In this document: positions 38,039 through 47,625 of the stretch, in pieces
Layout of the letters: each line of letters opens with the position of its first letter
Position numbering within the stretch: the first letter of the stretch is position 1
Assembly (NCBI RefSeq): GCF_023558375.1
Contig: NZ_CP083761.1
Location: 5,225,001-5,289,000, forward strand
Reading direction: 5' to 3'
Length of the DNA: 64,000 nt
Origin: Chroococcidiopsis sp. CCMEE 29
Lineage (GTDB): Bacteria; Cyanobacteriota; Cyanobacteriia; Cyanobacteriales; Chroococcidiopsidaceae
The notes under the pieces: generated by a model
Databases searched by the model: none
What the model saw: the letters and a program-made list of their open reading frames with translations, nothing else
Told to the model about the DNA's origin: nothing
Made by a program: the position numbers and the translations under genes

Positions 38039-41000
38039 GGGTGAGATTCACCACGGGGCATTGACGTAAGCAGCGGCAAGCGGACGATAAACGTTGTGCC
38101 CTGTCCCTCTCCTGCACTTTCAGCATGGATCGTACCGTTGTGTAATTCAACTAAGTGGTGGGCGATCGCTAACCCCAATCCCAATCCCTTCGCTGAATTT
38201 GTACCGTCGGCTTGGCGGAAACGATCAAAGACATAGGAAAGAAAATCAGCCGCAATACCAATGCCTGTATCAGTAACCCGAATTTCGGCATAAGAAGTAT
38301 CTGAAGAATAACCGTCGTTGATCGCTGACAGTTGAATGGTGACACTGCCAGATTCTGGAGTGAATTTAATGGCATTGGTCAGCAGATTGCAAACAACTTG
38401 CTGGAGGCGATCATGGTCTCCCACCACGACAACGAGACCCGTACAGTTTTTTTGCCAAGTCAACTCAATTTTTTTGTCTGCTGCGGTTTGAGTTACGGTT
38501 GCGATCGCTGTTTCGATGACCGATTCCAATTCAATTGGTTGAGGATTCAAACATAGTTTGCCTGCGGTGATGCGGGAGAGATCGAGTAAGTCCTGTACCA
38601 ATTTAGCTTGTAGCGTTGCGTTACGCTCGATCGTGTCCAATGCTTTGCTCAATATGGCTGGATTGGGCAGATTACTCTGCAACATACGTGTCCAACCAAG
38701 AATTGACACCAGAGGCGTGTTTAGTTCATGGGAAACGGTGGAGAGGAATTCATCTTTTTGATGATTAATGATTCGCTCCTGCTGAAGTGCTTCCCCGCGT
38801 AGCTGTGCCATTTGAAGATGAGCAGTAACACGAGAGATGAGTTCTTGCGCTGAGAAAGGTTTGATCAGGTAGTCATCTGCGCCTGCTTCCAGTCCTTCGA
38901 CGATCGCTTCTTCTCCGGCACGAGCCGAGAGCAAAATGATCGGAACCTCTCTGGTACGCGGGTCAGCCCGTAATGTCTGCAGCAACCCGAAGCCGTCTAA
39001 TCCTGGCATCATCACATCACTCAAGACAAGATCGGGGACTCGCTCTCTAATCGCTGCCAGTGCTGCTGCTCCATCGGCAACGGCTTCAACTTGAACGTGT
39101 TCGCTCAGGATGCGCGTCAGGTACTCGCGCATGTCGGCATTGTCATCAACCAGGAGAACACGAGCCGAAGTGGAAGTTGGGAGTGAGGAGTCAGTAGTTA
39201 GGGTAGATTGTTCCTCGACCTTTCCGATCTCCCGGTGCTGCTCTGTTGGTAGCCACCGATCAACTTCCTCAATGTAAGAGGCTGCACTAATCGCGGTTGA
39301 TGCGAGAATGCGGGTAGACTGAATATGATCGCCTTCATCTTGAAGGCGATCGCTGGGTAAGTGTTCTGTTCCGAACGGCAGGGCGATCGTAAAACAGGTT
39401 CCTTGTCCCACTGTGCTGCTTACGTCGATGGTACCACCCTGCAATTGAACCAGTTCATGCACCAGAGCAAGACCAATCCCTGATCCTTCATGAGTTCGTG
39501 CCTGTGTGCCTCGAATTTGATAGAAGCGATCAAACAAATGGGGCAGGTGTTCGGATGCAATTCCAGTGCCCGTGTCTTGAATCTGGAGAATAGCTCGATT
39601 GCCATCGGTGGGATGCAATCTGACCGTAATTTCGCCTTCCAAGGTGAACTTAAAAGCGTTCGAGAGCAGATTGAGGACGATTTTTTCCCACATCTCGCGA
39701 TCGACATAAACGCGTTCTGACAAGGGTGGGCAATCGACGATGAGGCGCAATCCTGCTCGCTCAATGGCAGAACGAAATACACTCGCCAATTCAGTTGTAA
39801 ATATTGCCAAATCGGTTGGTTCGTAAACTGCTTCCATGCGTCCGGCTTCCATGCGGGAGAAGTCGAGCAGGGTATTGACCAGTTTCAGGAGTCTATTCGT
39901 GTTTCGCTGCGCCAGTTCCAGTCGTTCCCGTTGAGGGGGAGCGAGGGGATGGGTGCGATCGCTCAAGGCATCTTGCAGGGGAGCCAGCAGGAGCGTCAGA
40001 GGAGTGCGGAATTCGTGCGAGACGTTGCTGAAGAAGAGGGTTTTGGCGCGATCGAGTTCTGCGAGAGATTCGGCGCGTTGGCGTTCTTCTTCGCGGGCGG
40101 CTTGTTCTTGAATTCGTTGAATTTCCGATTCGCGCAAAGCTCGTTCGGCGTAGGCGCGTTCGATCGCCGCCCAGATGCGATCGGCAGTTTCCCGCACGAG
40201 TTCGATTTCCGTTTCCGACCACTGGCGCGGGTTGGATTCGGTGACGCAGAGTGCACCCACCAACACTCCCGCTTTAACGAGCGGTAGCGTGATATGCGAG
40301 GCAATTTTGACAACCCCCATCGCAGCGCGTTCAGCTTCGGGAATCATGTCCGTATTGTCCGCATCTGTAACAATGATGGTTTCGCCCCGTCGCAGGTGCG
40401 GCACAATCCAGCCGTAATCTACTAACCGAAAGGTGCCAACGAGGGAAGGCGAGTTGCCGCGCAAATAGTCTTGATTGACGCGGGCGTAACTCTCCACCTC
40501 GTTAACTTCGACGTAGTAAGCACGGTCAACACCCAACTGCTCACCCAACAGTCGGCTTGCTTCCGCCTGAATTTGAACGGGGTCAGAGAGCGATCGCAGA
40601 GCATCTGACAGCTTCACTCGGAAGGCATCGAGTTCGGCAGCGCGGCGCAATTGTTCTTCTGTTCGCTTGCGATCGGTGATGTCGCTAAACACAATGGCAA
40701 TTTGGCGACTGCCCTCACCCCCGACCCGCGAAAGGTAAACGTCCAACCAGCGGTTTAAGCCTTCGGCGTAATCTTCAATGCGGGTGGCTTCGCCAGTCTG
40801 AACCACTCTGTCGATCGTCTCCAGCCAGAAGGGTTCAACGATGGGAATGAGTTCGACTGCCGTTTTGCCCACCACATTTTCCAATCCGCTCAATTGCTCA
40901 AACGCCGGATTAACTTCCAGATATCGCAGGTCAACGGGTCTTTCGTTCTCGTCATACATCACTTCGCACAGCGCGTAGCCTTCATCAATCGAATTGAACA

Positions 41001-41460
41001 GCGATCGATATTTCACTTCCGATTCGCGCAACCCTACTTCGGCACGGGCGCGTTCAAGCGGCGTCCAGATGCGGTTGGCGAGTTCGCGGGTCAGTTCGAT
41101 TTCGTCGTCGCGCCAGTCATAGGGTTCGGTATGATAGATGACGAGCAAGAAGCGCCACTTGCCATCGCGCACGAGCGGTATGCTGAGGAAAGAGCCGATG
41201 TTCAGAGCCGCATACTGCTCGCCATTGGTCAGGGGGTCGTCGAACACGTCGCGGATGACGACGGCTTCCCCTGCGCGACAACGTCGCAGAACCTCAGGTG
41301 TTCCGAACTCTTCCGTGTTATACGTGCCAGCCAGGCTCGGCACGTCGCTGCGATACCAGGTGTAGTCGATGACTGCAATTGCAGCCGCCTCATCAAGTTC
41401 GGCAAAGGCGCATGCCGACAAGTTGAAATGTCTGCCGATTTTTTCGCCCAGCGCATTCAT
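38035..41460 (-). CDS. Hybrid histidine kinase, main part: GAF-PAS-GAF-kinase-receiver-kinase
   Basis: The first visible Met is at 41460, but the frame is open to 41520, where LVFLAEVSQDLARLTNIDET continues a homologous N-terminus. Domains in order are GAF (about 1-150), PAS (170-275), GAF (290-440), HisKA with FSNVSHEFRTPLTLLLAPLQ (His) and an HATPase_c with DTGTGIASEHLPHLFDRF. A receiver follows with VLLVDDNADMREYLTRIL and SDVMMPG (about 755-870). A second kinase core comes last, with STVSHELNTPLVSILGWTRM and ATP-binding DTGIGIAADFLSYVFDRF. The missing N-terminal half is the adjacent 41508-43364 frame. It has tight coupling to the CheR gene. Confidence 0.85.
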   Translation of the reverse strand: MNALGEKIGRHFNLSACAFAELDEAAAIAVIDYTWYRSDVPSLAGTYNTEEFGTPEVLRRCRAGEAVVIRDVFDDPLTNGEQYAALNIGSFLSIPLVRDGKWRFLLVIYHTEPYDWRDDEIELTRELANRIWTPLERARAEVGLRESEVKYRSLFNSIDEGYALCEVMYDENERPVDLRYLEVNPAFEQLSGLENVVGKTAVELIPIVEPFWLETIDRVVQTGEATRIEDYAEGLNRWLDVYLSRVGGEGSRQIAIVFSDITDRKRTEEQLRRAAELDAFRVKLSDALRSLSDPVQIQAEASRLLGEQLGVDRAYYVEVNEVESYARVNQDYLRGNSPSLVGTFRLVDYGWIVPHLRRGETIIVTDADNTDMIPEAERAAMGVVKIASHITLPLVKAGVLVGALCVTESNPRQWSETEIELVRETADRIWAAIERAYAERALRESEIQRIQEQAAREEERQRAESLAELDRAKTLFFSNVSHEFRTPLTLLLAPLQDALSDRTHPLAPPQRERLELAQRNTNRLLKLVNTLLDFSRMEAGRMEAVYEPTDLAIFTTELASVFRSAIERAGLRLIVDCPPLSERVYVDREMWEKIVLNLLSNAFKFTLEGEITVRLHPTDGNRAILQIQDTGTGIASEHLPHLFDRFYQIRGTQARTHEGSGIGLALVHELVQLQGGTIDVSSTVGQGTCFTIALPFGTEHLPSDRLQDEGDHIQSTRILASTAISAASYIEEVDRWLPTEQHREIGKVEEQSTLTTDSSLPTSTSARVLLVDDNADMREYLTRILSEHVQVEAVADGAAALAAIRERVPDLVLSDVMMPGLDGFGLLQTLRADPRTREVPIILLSARAGEEAIVEGLEAGADDYLIKPFSAQELISRVTAHLQMAQLRGEALQQERIINHQKDEFLSTVSHELNTPLVSILGWTRMLQSNLPNPAILSKALDTIERNATLQAKLVQDLLDLSRITAGKLCLNPQPIELESVIETAIATVTQTAADKKIELTWQKNCTGLVVVVGDHDRLQQVVCNLLTNAIKFTPESGSVTIQLSAINDGYSSDTSYAEIRVTDTGIGIAADFLSYVFDRFRQADGTNSAKGLGLGLAIAHHLVELHNGTIHAESAGEGQGTTFIVRLPLLTSMPRGESHP

Positions 41461-41507
41461 CGTCTCGTCAATGTTCGTCAGACGCGCAAGGTCTTGGCTG
41501 ACTTCGG

Positions 41508-43364
41508 CTAAAAAGACGAGTTTGCATCGTGCCGTTTGCGATCGCTGACATCCTGATAAATAGCGGCAACTCGCGTCTCGTTTGGCTCACCCACTTTGAA
41601 CACGTAGAAGCTATACCAAACATCAAGCGGTGCGGTGTAAAACTCGTGGCGTTCACCAATGCCCGTTTTCGCCACTCTGCCAAAGGTTTCAAACCAGCGC
41701 GATTCAAAGTTGGGGTCAATCTCCAGGGCTGGTCGTCCGACGAGTTCGGTTCCCGTCATCTGCACCGCTGCCGGATTTGCTTCTAGATAGAGGCAGTCGA
41801 TCGGTTGGTCATTCTCGTCAAAGATCACGTCAACGAGAATGTAACCCTCGTCCATCGACTCAAACAGCGATCGATATTTCGCTTCTGATTGGCACAACGC
41901 GGCTTCTGCCTGCCGCTGCTCAATTAAGTCGGCAGCCTGTCGTGCTAGCACATCGAGCAGACCCAACTCCCGTTCTGATGGCTGATGAGGTGCGCGCCAA
42001 TGACTGGAAATCATGCCGACAACCCGACCACTGCGTGAGATCAGTGGGGTGGTCTGCACGGCTCTAATTCCTGAAAGGCGAAACGCGTCGAGATCCCTGC
42101 TGCCAGCCGTATACTCCCAGGTTTCCACATCGGGGATGATCGCCCGCTCACCCGTCTTCAACGCCATGCCGCAGGTGGTATCTGAATCAACCCGCACCCA
42201 CTCCCAAAATGCTGCCGATGCCGGGTCAAATCCTTTCCATGCTAGTAACTGTAGTTGGTTGCTGTCAGGATGCAGCATTTGCAGACTCCCCATTTCTGAG
42301 CGCATGATGGCGATCGCTGCCTCCAAAATCTGCTCATACAGGGCATTAATATTTTCCTCCTGAAGCAACTGGCTGCTAATGAACTGTAACTGCTTCGCAT
42401 CTGCCAGTTCTAACGCCAGTCTCGCCTCACTCTCGCGCAGGGCAGCTTGGGCTTGTCGCTGCTCAATCAGGTCAGCCGCTTGGCGGGCGAGTAAATCGAG
42501 AAAGCGCAGTTCGCGATCGCTCGGTCGATGGTGTTTGCACCAGTGAGTCGAAACCATGCCGATCGCTTTGCCCGAACGGGCAATCAGCGGGGTGGACTGT
42601 GCCGAGAGATAACCCTCCTCACGGTGCAGTCGCATCGAGCCATGCGGATCTTCGCTCTGGGGCACATCGAAATCAATGAAGGTGCGCGTACCTGTTGTCA
42701 ATGCCATACCGCAAGGCGTGTTTGAACCCACGTTGACGCGATAGAAATGCTGGGTCAGCTCTTGCCCCGCGCCTTGATTGGCAAGCATTACTAGCTCCTG
42801 CGTCGCTTCATCCAGCATTTGGATCGATCCGGCATCTGCCCGTGTGAGGGCGATCGCCGTTGCCACAATCTCTTGATACAGCGTTTGAATGTCGTCTTCA
42901 GCCACCAGTCGGGCACCCAGTTCGCGCAGCCGTTGGGTATCTTCGAGATCGGCAGCAGCAGCGGCTTCGGCTTGTCTGCGTTCGGTAATGTCGTAGGAGA
43001 CGGCTAGCACGGCGTAGACTTCACCGTTTGCAGAACGTAAAGGCTTGCCCCGTGAGATATAGAAGCGATCGTGAGCATTGTGCTCATGCTCAAACGGCTC
43101 ACCTGCCAGGGCTTGACGGTACAGCACCTCATAACTCGTGGCTAAGTCGGGCGGTAATACCTCAAAAATGGTCCGTCCAACCAGATCTTCGGGTTTGAAA
43201 CCAGCAACAGAGAGCGCCTCCCCTTCGGCAAGCCGATAGCGCAAATCAGGGTCAACCACAAACGCGGCTCCACCAGGCAGATTTTCAATCATCGCCCGCA
43301 GAAGTGCTTCTGAATCCTGCAATGGGTCGCTGATGCAGTGCTGCTTGTCACTTTCAGGTTGCAT
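41508..43364 (-). CDS. N-terminal half of the same kinase: PAS-GAF-GAF-PAS, frameshifted from its kinase core
   Basis: This 618-residue sensor-only frame has PAS (about 20-135, ending VLAVSYDITERRQAEA), GAF (150-310), GAF (330-490) and PAS (505-612, ending YQDVSDRKRHDAN). The two GAF domains share phrases such as GKAIGMVSTHW and GRVVGMISSHWR. It ends NSSF-stop, where adding one base would read LVFLAEVSQDLARL into the downstream kinase. With that base the joined product would be about 1,770 residues. It starts 5 bp after the stop of the upstream kinase gene, so it is part of the same transcript. Confidence 0.8.
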   Translation of the reverse strand: MQPESDKQHCISDPLQDSEALLRAMIENLPGGAAFVVDPDLRYRLAEGEALSVAGFKPEDLVGRTIFEVLPPDLATSYEVLYRQALAGEPFEHEHNAHDRFYISRGKPLRSANGEVYAVLAVSYDITERRQAEAAAAADLEDTQRLRELGARLVAEDDIQTLYQEIVATAIALTRADAGSIQMLDEATQELVMLANQGAGQELTQHFYRVNVGSNTPCGMALTTGTRTFIDFDVPQSEDPHGSMRLHREEGYLSAQSTPLIARSGKAIGMVSTHWCKHHRPSDRELRFLDLLARQAADLIEQRQAQAALRESEARLALELADAKQLQFISSQLLQEENINALYEQILEAAIAIMRSEMGSLQMLHPDSNQLQLLAWKGFDPASAAFWEWVRVDSDTTCGMALKTGERAIIPDVETWEYTAGSRDLDAFRLSGIRAVQTTPLISRSGRVVGMISSHWRAPHQPSERELGLLDVLARQAADLIEQRQAEAALCQSEAKYRSLFESMDEGYILVDVIFDENDQPIDCLYLEANPAAVQMTGTELVGRPALEIDPNFESRWFETFGRVAKTGIGERHEFYTAPLDVWYSFYVFKVGEPNETRVAAIYQDVSDRKRHDANSSF

Positions 43365-43369
43365 AGAAT

Positions 43370-46300
43370 TTACACTTCCTGTGCGGGGGCGTCTAAGTTA
43401 AGTTTAGCCGCATTCATCATTGGCAACCTGATGGTAAACGTTGCGCCGCGTCCTTCTCCTTCGCTTGCTACCCCGATCGTACCGTAGTGCAATTCAACCA
43501 GGTGACGAGCGATCGCCAACCCAATCCCCACTCCTCCAGGTGTATGTCGACTGGGGACTTCAGCTTGAGCGAAGCGATCGAAGACATAGGGCAGAAAATC
43601 AGGATGGATGCCAATCCCTGTATCGCTGACGGTGATTACAATATCAGAGTCAAAGCGTTCTAACTGGATAGTGACCTTTCCTCCCTCTGGCGTAAATTTG
43701 ATGGCATTGTCTAGCAAGTTGGCGATGACTTGTTTGAGGCGATCGCCATCTGCAGAAAGATTACTTGGTACACCACCCGATATCGTTTCGACCAGTTGAA
43801 TGCGCTTCGCCTCAGCCGCTTCACGAAATGTTGCCGTCACGTTTTGTACCAGAGCAACTAAATCAACGACTTGAGATTTCAGGCGTAACTTTCCGGAGAG
43901 AATCGCTGAAACATCTAGCAAATCTTTAATCAATTTGGCTTCAATTGTGGCATTACGCTCGATCGTTGCTAATGCCCGTGCTGTTTTGTCTGAGTCAAAG
44001 GTTTTGGTTTGTAAGAGGCGTGTCCAGCCAAGAATCGATGCCAGCGGAGCTTGCAATTCATGGGTCACGGTCATGAGAAACTCATTTTTGAAGCGGTTAG
44101 TAGAGCGCTCAAAGCGCAGCCGTGCCAGTTCCAGATGCGTTTCAATACGGGTAAGCAGTTCGCGGGCAGAGCAAGGCTTGATCAGGTAGTCATCCGCTAG
44201 AGCTTCCAATCCTTCGATTGTTGCTTCCTCTCCCGCCCGTGCTGACAGTAAAATGATTGGAATACTTTTTGTTTGGGGATCAGCCCGTAGTGCTTGCAGC
44301 AATTGCAACCCATCCAGTTGGGGCATTATTACATCCGTTAGCACCAGGTCGGGGGGGTGTTGCTGGATCAAGCTGAGGGCGATCGCGCCATTGGCGGCTG
44401 TCTCGACTTGCCATCGTCCACTCAAGATTCGCTTCAGGTAGCTACGCATATCGGCGTTGTCATCTACCAGGAGGATACGAGCAGAAGAGGGGCTAGAGGC
44501 TAGAGGCTGAGGGTTAGTAGAAGATTTTTCCCTAGTCCCTAGTCCCCAGTCCCTAATCCCTTCTTCCGGTAGCCGCCCCAGCGCTTCCTCCACATAAGCA
44601 GTTACACCCGTTGCCGTTGAGGGTAGGGGCTGGTTTTGCAAGCCATCTTCTAATTGCATCGAAGCATCTCTACTAAACCCGCCCGTACGAGATGAGCCAA
44701 TCTGTTCACTTGGGAGATGAGCAAACCCGGTGGGAATGGACACCTTAAAGCAACTGCCTTCTCCTTCAACACTGCTGACTTGAATCGTGCCGCCATGCAG
44801 CTTTACTAACTCCTGTACCAGAAACAAGCCAATTCCCGATCCTTCAAAGCTCCGCTCTTTTACGCCTTTTACCTGGTAGAACCGTTCAAACAAGCGAGGA
44901 AGTTCTGCGGCTGCAATGCCAATGCCCGTGTCTTGTACGGTTAACTCAACCCGATCGCCAGCCAGAGTCAAGCGGACTGCGATCTCGCCTGCAAAGGTAA
45001 ACTTAAACGCATTTGAGATTAAATTGAGGAGAATTTTCTCCCACATAGAGCGATCAACATAAACTGGCGATCGTAAGGGTGGGCAATCAATCACCAGGCG
45101 CAAGCCTGCCTGCTCGCTGGCTGACTCGAATGCACTCGCTAGATCGATCGTCAAGGTTGCCAGATCAGTCGGTTCATACACGGTCCGAATGCGACCTGCT
45201 TCGATGCGTGAAAAGTCAAGCAGAGTATTGATGAGCTTCAGCAGCCGAATCGCGTTTCGATGTGCCAATTGCAGTTGCGACTGTTGAGCAGGAGTGAGAT
45301 GGGCGCGCGCGCTCAAGGTCTCTTGAATAGAACTCAGTAACAGGGTCAGGGGGGTACGAAACTCATGACTCACATTACTGAAAAATGCCCGCATCGCTGC
45401 TTCTGCCTGCTTGCGATCAGTGATGTCATTGAACAGAACGGCGACGCGCCGCTCGTCCGGCTGTCCAACGCGAAAGGCATAAAGAGTAAACCATCGGTCT
45501 CCCAACTCTCTGCTGCCGTGTTCACAGCGAATCGGCTCACCCGTCAATGCGACATTACGGTAAATCTCAAACCACGACTCCTCGTGATTTGGTCGAAGCT
45601 CACGCATCCACTTTCCCTGCGCGTTTATGAGGGTAGATTGCTGTTCAAATGCTTGATTGGTTTCGATGAAGCGATAATCCAGTGGTTCGCCCGGTTCGAT
45701 GTGCATCTCGATCACACAATAGCCTTCGTCCATCGAATTAAACAGTGTGCGGTATTTTTCTTCCGACTCGCGTAATTGTTTAAGAGTCGTGTTTTCTAAC
45801 GTTTTTAACTTGGCATTTGCTGCCAATAATTGCTGCGTCTGTCGCTGGTTCAAGAGATGAGCCGCTGCAAAATCTGCTAGACTGGTCATCAGCCGCACGT
45901 CTTCCAAATCAAAGTGTCGTTGCTCGTCGTGCGACAGAATCCAGATCGTACCGAGGGCATGACGATCGGCAATCAGGGGCAACACTAACGCTTCTACGAT
46001 CGGCACTTTGGCGGACTGGAGATAGGTAAAATAGCGATCGGGATAGGAAAAAAGCTGGAAGGGGCTGCGCTCTGCTTTACTGAGTACTAAACCATCAAGG
46101 CACACTCCACAGGGAATAGAGTTGCGCTTTGCCGTGCTATCGACGTGTTGTGCCATTCCAGCTAACGCGTGAGCGCGAAAAACCTCTTCCCCATCGGGTG
46201 TAGTTTCCAGCACGCTAATGCCTGCCGTTCCTGCCTGACATAGGTTCAGCGCAGTATCCACCAAGTTTTGGAGCATGGATGCAGGCGCATTTGCTAACTG

Positions 46301-46423
46301 CCGTGCTAAAGTTCGCATGACCTGATTCTCTGCCTGAAAATTGGGAGAACGGGAAGAGCGTTGGGATAGCTCCTGGGTAATCGAGATGTCGTTTAAAGTG
46401 ATTCCAGGTTTTGGTGGTCGCAT
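43370..46423 (-). CDS. Hybrid histidine kinase: GAF-PAS-kinase-receiver-kinase
   Basis: This 1,017-residue protein holds two full kinase cores. Domains in order are GAF (about 45-205), PAS (215-335), HisKA with FFSNVSHEFRTPLTLLLSSI and an HATPase_c with DTGIGIAAAELPRLFERF. A receiver follows with ILLVDDNADMRSYLKRIL and phospho-Asp in LTDVIMPQLDG. A second HisKA has MTVTHELQAPLASILGWTRL, with an HATPase_c ending DTGIGIHPDFLPYVFDRF. Both His residues and both ATP sites look intact. It is a paralogue of the next gene. A heptamer repeat encodes the linker before the receiver. No membrane helix is seen, so it is cytoplasmic. Confidence 0.9.
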   Translation of the reverse strand: MRPPKPGITLNDISITQELSQRSSRSPNFQAENQVMRTLARQLANAPASMLQNLVDTALNLCQAGTAGISVLETTPDGEEVFRAHALAGMAQHVDSTAKRNSIPCGVCLDGLVLSKAERSPFQLFSYPDRYFTYLQSAKVPIVEALVLPLIADRHALGTIWILSHDEQRHFDLEDVRLMTSLADFAAAHLLNQRQTQQLLAANAKLKTLENTTLKQLRESEEKYRTLFNSMDEGYCVIEMHIEPGEPLDYRFIETNQAFEQQSTLINAQGKWMRELRPNHEESWFEIYRNVALTGEPIRCEHGSRELGDRWFTLYAFRVGQPDERRVAVLFNDITDRKQAEAAMRAFFSNVSHEFRTPLTLLLSSIQETLSARAHLTPAQQSQLQLAHRNAIRLLKLINTLLDFSRIEAGRIRTVYEPTDLATLTIDLASAFESASEQAGLRLVIDCPPLRSPVYVDRSMWEKILLNLISNAFKFTFAGEIAVRLTLAGDRVELTVQDTGIGIAAAELPRLFERFYQVKGVKERSFEGSGIGLFLVQELVKLHGGTIQVSSVEGEGSCFKVSIPTGFAHLPSEQIGSSRTGGFSRDASMQLEDGLQNQPLPSTATGVTAYVEEALGRLPEEGIRDWGLGTREKSSTNPQPLASSPSSARILLVDDNADMRSYLKRILSGRWQVETAANGAIALSLIQQHPPDLVLTDVIMPQLDGLQLLQALRADPQTKSIPIILLSARAGEEATIEGLEALADDYLIKPCSARELLTRIETHLELARLRFERSTNRFKNEFLMTVTHELQAPLASILGWTRLLQTKTFDSDKTARALATIERNATIEAKLIKDLLDVSAILSGKLRLKSQVVDLVALVQNVTATFREAAEAKRIQLVETISGGVPSNLSADGDRLKQVIANLLDNAIKFTPEGGKVTIQLERFDSDIVITVSDTGIGIHPDFLPYVFDRFAQAEVPSRHTPGGVGIGLAIARHLVELHYGTIGVASEGEGRGATFTIRLPMMNAAKLNLDAPAQEV
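44531..44562. repeat. CCCTAGT-type heptamer repeat in kinase linker
   Basis: Four tandem heptamers (CCCTAGT, CCCTAGT, CCCCAGT, CCCTAAT) lie inside the coding sequence of the kinase. They encode part of the linker between the first kinase core and the receiver. Confidence 0.6.
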
Positions 46424-46428
46424 GGTAC

Positions 46429-46518
46429 TTATCGCTCCAGCACTGGAGTATCAACAGAGTTCATCAACGGCGATCGGACAGTAAAGGTTGCTCCTCGTCC
46501 TTCTCCAACACTTGCTAC
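46429..46518 (-). pseudogene. Vestigial C-terminus of a lost third kinase
   Basis: On the minus strand this reads VASVGEGRGATFTVRSPLMN followed by nine more residues and TAA. It is the end of an HATPase_c domain and closely matches the end of the downstream kinase (VASEGEGRGATFTIRLPMMN). Its stop lies 5 bp before the next gene start, the same spacing as other junctions in this cluster. The rest of the gene is gone; heptamer-like repeats sit at the deletion edge. Confidence 0.75.
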
Positions 46519-46520
46519 CC

Positions 46521-46548
46521 TTAACTCAGCACTCAAAACTCAGCACTT
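46521..46548. repeat. Heptamer repeat at the kinase deletion junction
   Basis: AACTCAGCACTCAAAACTCAGCACT-type heptamers separate the vestigial kinase tail from the stop codon of the upstream PAS-receiver gene. Confidence 0.6.
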
Positions 46549-46551
46549 TCC

Positions 46552-47625
46552 TCAATACCCAGTTAGTTGGGCCACCATCTCAATCCATTTAGTGGGATGA
46601 GTCAACTTGTGCAAATGGGCCTCATAGCCAGCCTTCAGCGCCTTTTCCCGATCCTCGTCTAGATAAGCTGTGAGCGCGATGGCGGGAATATGACTTCCCT
46701 GCTCGGCTTCTAACGCCCGGATTTGCCGAATCAGGCTATAGCCATCTCCATTGGGCATCCGAATATCACTCACTAACACGTCAGGATGGAATTGCTCTAG
46801 CTCCTCTAACGCCGCTGCTGCGCTTGCAACTGCCTTGACGCCAATGCCATAGGACTCCAAAACAGTAGTGATAAATTCGCGGATATCCGCTTCGTCATCG
46901 ACCACCAGCACGCGTAAGCCATCCAGAGATTGAGGTAATTGCGACAGGGGTATCCCTTCTGCTCGGATGGCTTCCAGAGGGTGTTCTTCAGCCAGGGGAG
47001 CGCTCCGCGCTTCGGGCAACTCCGTAGGCGAAACCACCTGCTGAGATTGGCTCAAGTTGTACACGCCAATCCGCAAGCTTTCAGTTAGCCCATCCAGATT
47101 ACGAGCGATCGCAATATGCCACTCAGAAGCAACAGGTTGACCGTTTCGTGGGCATAAATTCATCTGCCAAACTTGTGTCCCACGGTTTTGGGAAAGCTGG
47201 TCTAATTGAGTCCGAAAGGTTGAGCGATCGCCTTCTGCCACATACAAAACCAGAGGCTTTCCGACTAGATAGCGTTCGGGTATGTTGAGGAGTTGGGCGA
47301 TCGCCCCGTTCGCTTCCAGAATGAGCCCATCGGTATTGGTGACTAAATAGGCGATTGGGGAAGACTGAAACAAATCGTGATAATGGTAATACTCTGCGGT
47401 AACTTGCTGATTTTGTTGGAGCAAATCTTCCTGAACAACCTCGGTTGCCTCCAAATCCGCCTGCATCTGCTCATAAATCACGTGCAGATCTTCAAGTGCT
47501 GCATCAATTTCTTGCCAAGCTTCCGTATCTTCCCTTCGCAATGCTGCAATTCGCTGTTGAATCACTTGAAAATGCAGCCTAACCGAATCGTTACTCATAA
47601 ACTGTCTAGTAATATTGCCTATCAA
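46552..47625 (-). CDS. PAS domain response regulator
   Basis: This 357-residue protein has an N-terminal helical/coiled-coil region (residues 1-85), a PAS domain (about 85-200) with YHDLFQSSPIAYLVTNTDGL, and a C-terminal receiver (about 235-355). The receiver has VLVVDDEADIREFITTVL, the phospho-Asp in VLVSDIRMPNGDGYSLI and the Lys in AHLHKLTHPTKW. It has no output domain beyond the receiver, so it probably relays signals to or from the kinases downstream. It is the first gene of the signalling cluster; about 200 bp upstream hold no gene. Confidence 0.87.
   Translation of the reverse strand: MIGNITRQFMSNDSVRLHFQVIQQRIAALRREDTEAWQEIDAALEDLHVIYEQMQADLEATEVVQEDLLQQNQQVTAEYYHYHDLFQSSPIAYLVTNTDGLILEANGAIAQLLNIPERYLVGKPLVLYVAEGDRSTFRTQLDQLSQNRGTQVWQMNLCPRNGQPVASEWHIAIARNLDGLTESLRIGVYNLSQSQQVVSPTELPEARSAPLAEEHPLEAIRAEGIPLSQLPQSLDGLRVLVVDDEADIREFITTVLESYGIGVKAVASAAAALEELEQFHPDVLVSDIRMPNGDGYSLIRQIRALEAEQGSHIPAIALTAYLDEDREKALKAGYEAHLHKLTHPTKWIEMVAQLTGY

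Noticed and set aside
39893-40313. Arg/Ser-rich open frames overlapping the kinase genes
   Set aside because: They are shadows caused by the base composition of the kinase coding strand.
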